Source: Gammaproteobacteria bacterium
GTDB taxonomy: Bacteria; Pseudomonadota; Gammaproteobacteria; Steroidobacterales; Steroidobacteraceae
DNA length: 32,775 nucleotides
Direction: 5' to 3'
Assembly (NCBI GenBank): GCA_005878095.1
Contig: VBNH01000093.1
Coordinates: 1-32,775 of the forward strand
The notes beneath the pieces are model-generated. The model saw only the letters and a list, made by a program, of their open reading frames with translations, searched no databases and was not told the origin of the DNA. How positions within the stretch are numbered: the first letter of the stretch is position 1; every line of letters begins with the position of its first letter. The position numbers and the translations under genes were made by a program. Shown piece after piece: positions 15,606 through 23,046 of the stretch.

Positions 15606-16009
15606 CAGGGCAACCATTTCGTGACCGTAACCGTGGTGCCGCTGCCGGCCTTGGAGACGATGTCAAATTCGTCCATGAGGCGCCGCACGCCGGGCAATCC
15701 CAGGCCGAGGCCGCCGGAACTGGAATAGCCGTCGCGCAGCGCCAGGGTGACGTCGGTGATCCCGGGACCGGAATCGCTCGCGACGATCGTCAGGCCGGTC
15801 GCGCCGTTGGACCCGTAGACCGGCCTGAGCGTGACGCTGCCCTGGTTCGCGTAAGAGACGATGTTGCGGGCGAGCTCGGAGATGGCGGTGGCGATGAGTG
15901 TCGCCTCGCTCATTGAAAAGCCCGTCCGCAGCGCCAACGCCCGGCCCTGCTGGCGAGCAGCGACGACGTCCCGGTCAGACGCAATCAGGATCCGCGTGTC
16001 TGCGGGCAA
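15605..16009 (-). CDS. rsbT: RsbT-like switch serine/threonine protein kinase
   Basis: A 134-residue GHKL-fold kinase. The N box is AISELARNIVSYA (Asn49), the G1 box is ASDSGPGITD (Asp79) and the C-terminal lid is GGLGLGLPGVRRLMDEFDI, all typical of RsbT. It is held in the stressosome by RsbS and RsbR, phosphorylates them under stress and is then released to bind an RsbU_N domain, here on the downstream kinase. The start appears to be TTG at 16009, 11 bases after the RsbS stop; no in-frame ATG fits. Confidence 0.93.
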   Translation of the reverse strand: MPADTRILIASDRDVVAARQQGRALALRTGFSMSEATLIATAISELARNIVSYANQGSVTLRPVYGSNGATGLTIVASDSGPGITDVTLALRDGYSSSGGLGLGLPGVRRLMDEFDIVSKAGSGTTVTVTKWLP

Positions 16010-16020
16010 GGCATCCGCGC

Positions 16021-16383
16021 TCAGTTGATGCTCCTGGCCTTCTGCTGCAGGTACGCCAGGCCTTCCTCCAGATCGAGTGCAGTGGGAATGTCCTCGAGCG
16101 TCAGCCCGAGCTGTACCATCGCGAAGGCGACCTCCGGCTGGATGCCGACGATGACGGTCGCGGCACCGCGCAGGCGGATCATGTGCGAGATCTCGAGCAG
16201 GGTGCGCGAGGCGAACGAATCCATGACGTCCATGGCGGTGACGTCCACGATGACCCCGGAGGATCGGTAGCGCACCACCTGCCGCACCAGCGCGGTGCGC
16301 AGTTCGAGAAGATCCGCATCCGACAACGCGGCCTGGATGGTCGCGATGAGTACGCCCCCCTGCTTGAGAATGGGTACTTGCAC
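16021..16383 (-). CDS. rsbS: RsbS-like stressosome STAS protein
   Basis: A 120-residue single STAS domain starting VPILKQGGVLIATIQAALSD, as in RsbS. The phosphorylation segment is MDVMDSFASRTL, with Ser56 at the position of B. subtilis Ser59. VIVGIQPEVAFAMVQLGL is the conserved second half. It forms the stressosome core with RsbR and sequesters RsbT until phosphorylated. The start is GTG at 16383, 5 bases after the RsbR stop. The minus-strand order R-S-T-X is canonical. Confidence 0.94.
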   Translation of the reverse strand: MQVPILKQGGVLIATIQAALSDADLLELRTALVRQVVRYRSSGVIVDVTAMDVMDSFASRTLLEISHMIRLRGAATVIVGIQPEVAFAMVQLGLTLEDIPTALDLEEGLAYLQQKARSIN

Positions 16384-16388
16384 GGGAA

Positions 16389-17294
16389 CTAGGTCAGGGT
16401 CACGACCTTGTAACCCAGCAGGCGCTCGGCCTGCTCGATGCCGCCCTGCAGGTCGCCGACGGTGTTCATCTTGCCCAGATCCACGCCGATTGTAACCAGG
16501 GTTTGCGCGATTTCCGGCGACAGGCCCGTGACGATCACCGTGGCACCCAGCAGGCGCGAGGCCTCCACCGTCTGCACCAGGTGATTGGCGACCGTGACGT
16601 CCATCGCGGCCACGCCGGTGATGTCGATGACGACGACCTTGGCGCGGTTGGTGCGAATGCCCCGCAGGAGCTGCTCGGTCAGCTGCCGGGCGCGCATCGG
16701 ATCGATGACGCCGATGATCGGCAGGATGAGCAGCCGCTCGCGCACCTGCAGCACCGGCGTCGACAGCTCGCGGATCGCTTCCTGCTGCTGGCGGATGACG
16801 CGCTCGCGCTCCTGCACGAAGCCGACCGCCACCGTATTGGCGACGCGGTTGGCCGCGGGCTCAAAGGCGTCCAGGATGCGGTTGAGCTTCTCATAGTCGG
16901 CCTGGTACTTGGCGAACAGCGAGCGGGCCAGCACGTCGCGCAGCAGCAGCACGATGCCCACCACCTCGTGGGTCTCGACGCCGCGCGGAATGATGCGTTC
17001 CGAGAGGTTGCGCGCGTAGGCCTGCAGCGCCTCGAAGGTGCCGGTCTCGAGAGCCGCGAAGTAGCTGTCATAGACCAGGGTCGCCTCCGCGAAGATCTCC
17101 TCCTGGGTCATCGCCGTCAGCAACTGGGCTTCGGCGATGCGCGCCACCCACTCCTCGAGCAACAGCGTGCGATTCTGCCGCAGGTGAGCCACCAGCTCGC
17201 GCAGCAACTCCATCTTGGGCTCGTTGCGTGTGAGCTCGACGGGGCGGCTCCTTTGAATTGCCGGTTGATTCAGCACGGTCTTGTCTCTTTGCAT
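16389..17294 (-). CDS. rsbR: RsbR-like stressosome sensor protein
   Basis: A 301-residue protein: an N-terminal sensory helical domain (about 28-165, of the non-heme globin-like kind in RsbR paralogs), a linker helix (QERERVIRQQQEAIRELSTP) and a C-terminal STAS domain (about 178-297). The N-terminus has RGVETHEVVGIVLLLRDVLA. The STAS has VVIDITGVAAMDVTVANHLV and VTGLSPEIAQTLVTIGVDL. From memory most homologs read VDTxVANH, so the usual phospho-Thr is Val233 here, with Thr234 next to it; the second site (Thr265 in EIAQT) is kept. ATG 17294 has GGGAGA 5 bases upstream; the longer open frame is unlikely. It heads the stressosome operon. Confidence 0.93.
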   Translation of the reverse strand: MQRDKTVLNQPAIQRSRPVELTRNEPKMELLRELVAHLRQNRTLLLEEWVARIAEAQLLTAMTQEEIFAEATLVYDSYFAALETGTFEALQAYARNLSERIIPRGVETHEVVGIVLLLRDVLARSLFAKYQADYEKLNRILDAFEPAANRVANTVAVGFVQERERVIRQQQEAIRELSTPVLQVRERLLILPIIGVIDPMRARQLTEQLLRGIRTNRAKVVVIDITGVAAMDVTVANHLVQTVEASRLLGATVIVTGLSPEIAQTLVTIGVDLGKMNTVGDLQGGIEQAERLLGYKVVTLT

Positions 17295-17349
17295 GCGGCT
17301 CTCCCAGGGCACAACCAGGCGGAAAGCCCGGTGTGGAACCGAAGCAAGT

Positions 17350-17410
17350 AGCAGGTTCCTGCTGTCGCGGACATCGGGGCAGCCCCTGAGGCAGGGTAGG
17401 GTAAATACCC
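17350..17410. promoter_or_regulatory. Divergent control region with three dyads upstream of rsbR
   Basis: The 192 bases between rsbR and the metallohydrolase gene contain AGCAGG-TT-CCTGCT (17350-17363), GGGGC-A-GCCCC (17376-17386) and GGGTA-AA-TACCC (17399-17410). The last includes TATTTA on the minus strand, a possible rsbR -10 box. These are candidate operators; none is a motif I can name. Confidence 0.4.
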
Positions 17411-17486
17411 GAGATAGCACCGGCTCCGGCATGCGCGGCGCGCTTGATTCGCCCCCGCGCGTCGTCTAGCGTCGCGTGGCGAACCC

Positions 17487-20012
17487 ATGGCCAGGCGCCT
17501 GCAACTCATCTCACTGCTGCTTGGCGTGCTGGCGAACCATTCATTGTGCGCCCAGCCCCCGCCGGTGCCGCCGATCGACCTGCCGCATCCCTATTACTAC
17601 CGTGAGATGTACCTGCCACAGCTCACCAGCGGCCCGAGCAGCGTCGCCTGGGCGCCGGACTCCCGCGAGGTGGTGTTCTCGATGGGCGGCTCGCTGTGGC
17701 GGCAGAAGATCGATTCAACCAGCGCCGAGCAGCTGACCGACGGTCCGGGATACGACTACCAGCCGGACTGGTCGCCGGACGGGCGCTTCATCGTCTATGC
17801 GTCCGCTCAGGGGGAGGCGATCGAGCTGCGGCTGCTGGATCTGAGCTCGGGCCGCACACGGCAACTGACCCAGGGAGGCGCGGTCAACGTCGAGCCACGC
17901 TGGTCTCCGCAGGGTCAGCGGGTCCTCTACGTGTCGACTGCCTACCACGGCCATTTTCACGTGTTTGCAGGCGAGGTGCGCGAGGGGCAGCTGACCAACC
18001 CGGTCCGGCTGACCGGGGAGGACAAGAGCTCCCTGCCGCGCTACTACTACAGCGCTTACGACCACGAGATCAACCCGACCTGGACACGCGACGGGGAGGC
18101 GATCGTGTTCGTTTCCAATCGCGGTCGCATTCACGGCACCGGGGGCTTCTGGCGTGCGGCGGCGGTTCCCGGTGCGCAAGCGCTCGAGCTGCGCTACGAG
18201 GAGACCAACTGGCAGGCGCGACCGGACTTGTCGCCCGACGGGACACGGATGGTCTACAGCTCGTACCTCGGGCGCAACTGGCTGCAGCTGTGGCTGATGC
18301 CCGCCAATGGCGGCGAGCCGTTCCCGCTGACCTACGGGGAGTGGGACGAGACGAGCCCGCGATGGTCGCCGGACGGGGCGCATATTGCCTTCATTTCCAA
18401 TCGTGACGGCGACACGCAACTGCGGTTGCTGCGGCTGCCTGGGGGCAGCTCACGGGTGCTCGAGACGACGCACAGACAGCGTTTGCGCCCGAGCGGGACC
18501 GTGCACCTGTCGGTGCGCGACGAACAGGGGTTGCCCACGCCCGCCCGGGTCGTGGTCACGGACGCGACCGGTCGGTTCTGCGCTCCTGCGCATGCCTGGA
18601 CACATCATGCCGAGTTCGACCGCAACGAGCATCCGTTCGAAGCGCGCTACTTTCATACCGCCGGCGAGGACCTGATCGAGGTTCCGGCGGGCACCGTGAG
18701 CGTCGAGGTCATGAAGGGTCTCGCGCGTGAACCGGAGCGTCACACGCTCGAGGTGCGTGCCGGGGCGACGGCGGATGTCGCGGCCCTGATGCCCGCGCAC
18801 CCCTGGCTTGACGGAACGGACCGGCGCTGGGTGAGCGCGGACGTGCACGTGCACATGAACTACGGGGGGCACTTCCGCAACACGCCGGCGCACCTGGTGT
18901 TGCAGGCGCAGGCGGAGGATCTGGACATTGTCGAGAATCTCATCGTGAACAAGGAGCAGCGCTTCCCCGACATCGCCTACAGCGGGGTCGGGGTTGACCC
19001 GGCATCGAAGCCCGGGACGCTGGTGGTTCACGGCCAGGAATTCCACACCAGCTACTGGGGCCACCTGGGTGTGCTCGGCATGCATGGCAACACGCTGCTG
19101 CCCGGCTATGCCGGCTACCCGAGCACGGCGGCCGCGAGCCTCTTTCCGACCAATGCGGATGTGGCGGACCTGGCGCATGCGCAGGGCGCGTTGGTCGGCT
19201 ACGTGCATCCGTTCGAGGAAGAGCCGCGGCCTCTGAGCAAGCCCGCGCACACCGACGCCGACGAGCTGCCCGTCGATGTGGCGCTGGGCAAGGTCGACTA
19301 CCTCGAGATCGTCGCGTTCGCCGATCATCAGGCGACCGCCGGGGTGTGGTACCGGCTGCTGAACCTCGGTTTCAGGATTCCGGCCGCCGGGGGCACGGAT
19401 GCGATGGCCAACTACGCCACCCTGCGCGGGCCGGTGGGCTTGAACCGCGTTTACGCCTCGGTGGCCAACGGCCCGCTCAGCAGCGAGTCCTGGCTGGATG
19501 CGCTGCGGCAGGGGCGAACGTTCGCCACCAACGGACCGCTGCTCGAGTTTTCCGTCGCCGGCACCGCCATCGGCTCGACCCTGCGCCTCGAGCGCGGGCA
19601 GAGCGTGCCTTTCAGCGCGCGCCTGCGCTCCATCGTGCCCGTTGATCACGCCCAGGTCGTCTGTAACGGCCGCGTCGCGCGCGAGCTCGCCCTCGGCCCT
19701 CATCGCGACCGGCTCGAAGTCAGCGGCACGCTGCCGATCGGCAGCAGCGGCTGGTGCCTGCTGCGGGCCTTCAGCGCCAAGGCGGAATATCCCGTGCTCG
19801 ACAACCTCGTCTACGCGACCACGAGCCCGGTCTATGTTTCAGTGCGCGGCGAGCCGCCGCGCTCACCCGAGGATGCGCGCTATTTCGAGGCGTGGATCGA
19901 TCACCTGTCGCAAACCACCGCCGGCTATCCCGACTGGAACTCGGCGACGGAGAAGGCCGGTGTGCTGCAGAAGCTCAAGGACGCCCGGGCCGTGTATGAA
20001 CGCCTCGAGTAG
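17487..20012 (+). CDS. Exported fusion: TolB-like beta-propeller plus CehA/McbA-type metallohydrolase
   Basis: An 841-residue protein with a signal peptide (residues 1-23, LLLGVLANHSLCAQ). Residues about 40-330 form PD40/TolB-type propeller repeats (WSPDGRFIVYAS, WSPQGQRVLYVS, LSPDGTRMVYSS, WSPDGAHIAFIS). Residues about 335-440 are a beta-rich linker. From about 445 a PHP-fold metallohydrolase of the CehA/McbA type begins WVSADVHVHMNYGGHF (Asp452, His454, His456), continuing HGQEFHTSYWGHLG, YVHPFEEE and GGTDAMANY. CehA and McbA are carbaryl hydrolases, but most relatives have unknown substrates. ATG 17487 gives a good signal peptide, although no strong ribosome site is seen. It is divergent from rsbR and convergent with the DUF1203 gene. 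Confidence 0.88.
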   Translation: MARRLQLISLLLGVLANHSLCAQPPPVPPIDLPHPYYYREMYLPQLTSGPSSVAWAPDSREVVFSMGGSLWRQKIDSTSAEQLTDGPGYDYQPDWSPDGRFIVYASAQGEAIELRLLDLSSGRTRQLTQGGAVNVEPRWSPQGQRVLYVSTAYHGHFHVFAGEVREGQLTNPVRLTGEDKSSLPRYYYSAYDHEINPTWTRDGEAIVFVSNRGRIHGTGGFWRAAAVPGAQALELRYEETNWQARPDLSPDGTRMVYSSYLGRNWLQLWLMPANGGEPFPLTYGEWDETSPRWSPDGAHIAFISNRDGDTQLRLLRLPGGSSRVLETTHRQRLRPSGTVHLSVRDEQGLPTPARVVVTDATGRFCAPAHAWTHHAEFDRNEHPFEARYFHTAGEDLIEVPAGTVSVEVMKGLAREPERHTLEVRAGATADVAALMPAHPWLDGTDRRWVSADVHVHMNYGGHFRNTPAHLVLQAQAEDLDIVENLIVNKEQRFPDIAYSGVGVDPASKPGTLVVHGQEFHTSYWGHLGVLGMHGNTLLPGYAGYPSTAAASLFPTNADVADLAHAQGALVGYVHPFEEEPRPLSKPAHTDADELPVDVALGKVDYLEIVAFADHQATAGVWYRLLNLGFRIPAAGGTDAMANYATLRGPVGLNRVYASVANGPLSSESWLDALRQGRTFATNGPLLEFSVAGTAIGSTLRLERGQSVPFSARLRSIVPVDHAQVVCNGRVARELALGPHRDRLEVSGTLPIGSSGWCLLRAFSAKAEYPVLDNLVYATTSPVYVSVRGEPPRSPEDARYFEAWIDHLSQTTAGYPDWNSATEKAGVLQKLKDARAVYERLE

Positions 20013-20092
20013 CCGCGGCTCGCCTGAGCATCCGTCCTCGACTTCGCAACGAGCCGTAACGGGCGCCGACTGCATTCGGGGTACGGCATCCC

Positions 20093-20560
20093 TCAGACTC
20101 GGTCGACCCGTGCGGCATAGCAGCCCGGCTTGGCGTTGTGCAGGTGCAGATACGCTACGCGCGGGTTGTCGAACATGCGCTCGATGGCTTGCTCGACCGC
20201 GGTGCCATCTACGACATCTGCCTCGAGCAGCATCGCCGCGGCATCGAACGCGCGTACGGACAGCAGCCGTAGCCGCAGTTGCTGCGGAACTTCGTTGACC
20301 TCGGGGTGAGCCCGGGTGGCATGCTCGCGCACATAGACCGCGTAACGGGATCGGTATGGCGAGGCTGCCGGGAGGTGCTCGTAGTTGACCAGCAGTACGC
20401 TCTCGCCGATCTCGGCGTCGATGAGGGAAACGCGGCAAGGGAACCCCGGCTTCCTGTCGGCCACGAGTCGAGCCGCGGCATGCGCTGCCAGGGTGTCATC
20501 GGGTCGCCCGAACAGGTGCTTGAACGGCTCCACGGGCAGGGCGCAGATTTGAAAGCTCAC
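20093..20560 (-). CDS. DUF1203 family protein
   Basis: A 155-residue protein that fits DUF1203: it begins MSFQICALPVEPFKHLFG, then VADRKPGFPCRVSLIDAEIG, VLLVNYEHLPAASPYRS and the C-terminal AYLHLHNAKPGCYAARVDRV. Function is unknown and no signal peptide is present. The start is GTG at 20560 with AAGGA 7 bases upstream. It follows the EAL protein gene on the same strand by about 90 bases, so co-transcription is possible but not shown. Confidence 0.85.
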   Translation of the reverse strand: MSFQICALPVEPFKHLFGRPDDTLAAHAAARLVADRKPGFPCRVSLIDAEIGESVLLVNYEHLPAASPYRSRYAVYVREHATRAHPEVNEVPQQLRLRLLSVRAFDAAAMLLEADVVDGTAVEQAIERMFDNPRVAYLHLHNAKPGCYAARVDRV

Positions 20561-20650
20561 GGCCAGTCCTTTGCAGGTGTGGGACTGGCGAAATGGTGGT
20601 CTCGCAGGCCTCGATATCCCACCCGATTCTTGCTATTGATTGTGGCGGCC

Positions 20651-22963
20651 TCAGGCCCGTGCGCTTCTGAGATCGCTCCCGCCGGTCGCCGCGCTGCCAA
20701 CACCGATGAGCCAGCTCTCCAGGTCCGCTCGCGGCAGCGGCCGGCTGTGCAGGTAGCCCTGTGATTCATCGCAGCCTTCGCGCACCAGATAATCCAACTG
20801 CATCCGGGTCTCGACGCCTTCCGCGACGGTCGTCATGTCGAACGCATGCGCCAGACCGATGATCGTGGAGACCAGCGTGCAGCTGCGGCGGTCCGAGGGC
20901 AGACGACTGGTGAACAGCCGGTCGATCTTGAGAGTGTCAATCGGCAGCTCGGACAGGCGGCCGAGCGAGGAAAAGCCGGTACCGAAGTCGTCGATGGCAA
21001 TGCGGATGCCTGCGGCGCGCAGCAGCCTGAGCGCGTGGACGCACGATGAGGAGTCGCCGGAAAGCACGCCCTCGGTGATCTCGATGTCGATCCCCCAGGC
21101 CGGATCGCCCACCAGATCGCCGATGGCCTCGAGAATTTCGCCGGCAATATTGCGTTGTCGCAGCTCCGGAGGAGAGAGATTGACGGCCACTCTGATCGGT
21201 GGCAGGCCCTTGCAGCGCCAGGCGCGACAGTCGGAGGCCGCTTGCCTGAGCACCCAGGCGCCGGTCGCCGCCATCAGGCCGGCGGATTCGAGCAACGGCA
21301 GGAAGACCGCCGGCGAAGTCAGTCCATTTTCCGGGTCGTGCCAGCGCAGCAGGGCCTCCACACTGGCGATTCTGCCGGTTTGCAGCGTGATCTTGGGCTG
21401 GTAGTGCAGCAGGAACTGCCCCTTGTCGAGCGCGGTGCGCAGCCGCTGTTCCAGGCCGACGCGCCGCGCGAGCTCGGAATTCATCTCGACGCGGTGATGC
21501 AGATACCGCTCGCCGGAGGTCTTCGCCTCCTTGAGGGCGGCTTCCGCATTCTGCACCAGCTCGTTCGCCTCGCGCCCGTCGTCCGGATAGCAGGCAACCC
21601 CGCTCTTGATCTCTGCGATGATCTCGCGGCCATCGACGCTCAAGGGCCGCCCAAAGACGCGCGCGACGTCCTCGTGCAGGGTGCGAATTTTCGCGTCGGC
21701 CCTTTCGCGCGAGGCATTCACGCACGCGAAGGTTCCGCCGCCCAGGTGCGCAAGCTGCTCGGTGTCGGGGAAGTGGGCCTTGAGCCGATCCGCGACACAC
21801 TGCAGCAGACGATCGCCGGTGTGTCGCCCGAAGGAATCGTTGATGACGCTCAGGTGGGTGATATCGAACACCGTGATCTCAAGGCGCGGCAGACTGTCGG
21901 TGCCGCGTATCAGCAGCCGACTCAGCCGCTCGCAGAACAGCGCACGCTTGGCAAGGCCCGTCAGCGGCTCGAAATACGACAGGAAGTGCACCGCGTCCTG
22001 CTTGTCGAGGTATTGCAGGGCAAAGGACAGGTTGGCGGCGACCTCCTCGAGCAGCAGCAATTCATCCCGTCCGATGACGGTGCTGCCGGTGCCGCACAGG
22101 AAGGAGCCGACCGGGGTGTTGTCGACGCGCAGCGGCAGACACGCGAGCGAACGAACCCCCGCGGCGATGAGCTTGTCGCGCCAGTGTATGACATGAGGGA
22201 AGCTCTCGAGGTCCGGGCACAGTATCGCCTCGCCGGTGCGGATGACCCGCCCCATGAGACTGGTGTCGCCGGCTTCGTGATCCGCGACCGGAAACTCCTG
22301 CTCCGGTCGGGCAAGAAATTCGTAGCCCGCCCAGCCCACCGGCCGTGCCATGCGGGTGGTCGGATTGATCAGCGCCAGCATCGCAACCGTGTATCCACCC
22401 ACACTGTGCGCGAGCCGGCAGGTCTCGGCCATGACCTCGTCGCGGTTCTGAATGCGCACCAGTGCCGAGTTGATGCCCGAGAGCATCTGCAGTACGCGGG
22501 TCAGGCGGGCGACCTGCCGCTCGGCAGCCTGGCTCGTGCGGCGCAGCTGCGCCTCCTGCAGGGCGCGCTCGACGGCCGGCACCAGACGCTTCGGGTTACT
22601 CTTCAGGACGTAGTCGATCGCGCCGCACTTCAGGGCCTCGATGGCGCGCTCTTCGCCGATGGTGCCGGAAAGGAAGATGAAGGGAACCCCGGGCGCTTCG
22701 GCGCGCGCAATGGCGAGCGCCGACATACCGTCGAAGGCGGGCAAACTGAAGTCCGAGAGGATGAGGTCAGGCAGCTCCGCGCGCAGCGCGGCGCGCATCT
22801 CGATCTCGTTCACCACGCAGCGGAATGCGCAGACGTAGCCCGCCTGCTTAAGGCGCCACATCGCCAGCTCAGCGTCCGACTGGGAGTCCTCGATCAGCAG
22901 AACGCGCAGCGCCCTGCCTGAAGGGTCAGTGTTGGGCCATTCCACAGTGCGTCTATTAGACAC
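20651..22963 (-). CDS. Response regulator with GAF, degenerate GGDEF and intact EAL domains
   Basis: A 770-residue cytosolic protein: receiver (about 19-140; LLIEDSQSD, phospho-Asp71 in LILSDFSLP, Lys in DYVLKS), GAF (about 160-320), GGDEF-like (about 335-495) and EAL (about 510-755). The GGDEF signature is LGGGTF (407-412), so cyclase activity is very unlikely. The EAL domain keeps the catalytic set: EALLRW (Glu536), NLSPPELR, EITEGVL, IDDFGTGFSSL, LKIDRLF, AEGVET and SQGYL. I infer a phosphorylation-gated c-di-GMP phosphodiesterase, the GGDEF-like domain perhaps binding GTP to stimulate the EAL domain as in other composite proteins. The start is GTG at 22963. It lies 83 bases after the receiver-kinase gene, so it may be the relay output. 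Confidence 0.93.
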   Translation of the reverse strand: MSNRRTVEWPNTDPSGRALRVLLIEDSQSDAELAMWRLKQAGYVCAFRCVVNEIEMRAALRAELPDLILSDFSLPAFDGMSALAIARAEAPGVPFIFLSGTIGEERAIEALKCGAIDYVLKSNPKRLVPAVERALQEAQLRRTSQAAERQVARLTRVLQMLSGINSALVRIQNRDEVMAETCRLAHSVGGYTVAMLALINPTTRMARPVGWAGYEFLARPEQEFPVADHEAGDTSLMGRVIRTGEAILCPDLESFPHVIHWRDKLIAAGVRSLACLPLRVDNTPVGSFLCGTGSTVIGRDELLLLEEVAANLSFALQYLDKQDAVHFLSYFEPLTGLAKRALFCERLSRLLIRGTDSLPRLEITVFDITHLSVINDSFGRHTGDRLLQCVADRLKAHFPDTEQLAHLGGGTFACVNASRERADAKIRTLHEDVARVFGRPLSVDGREIIAEIKSGVACYPDDGREANELVQNAEAALKEAKTSGERYLHHRVEMNSELARRVGLEQRLRTALDKGQFLLHYQPKITLQTGRIASVEALLRWHDPENGLTSPAVFLPLLESAGLMAATGAWVLRQAASDCRAWRCKGLPPIRVAVNLSPPELRQRNIAGEILEAIGDLVGDPAWGIDIEITEGVLSGDSSSCVHALRLLRAAGIRIAIDDFGTGFSSLGRLSELPIDTLKIDRLFTSRLPSDRRSCTLVSTIIGLAHAFDMTTVAEGVETRMQLDYLVREGCDESQGYLHSRPLPRADLESWLIGVGSAATGGSDLRSARA

Positions 22964-23046
22964 CGGCAGGACGGTGCCCTCACGGGACCCGCGTCACAGT
23001 CCGTTACGAGTGCCCGGTTGCAGAGGTCCAGGCTCAGTTGCGCGGG

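Noticed and set aside
17444..17470. Promoter for the metallohydrolase gene (TTGATT with TCTAGC)
   Set aside because: Spacing of 15 bases and a poor -10 match; not convincing.
20016..20056. Inverted repeat CGGCTCG...CGAGCCG between convergent genes
   Set aside because: Seven-base arms with a loop of about 27 bases and no T-tract; likely chance in GC-rich DNA.
21155..22921. Plus-strand open frame of nearly 590 codons
   Set aside because: Antisense to the receiver/GAF/GGDEF/EAL gene; no recognisable domain.
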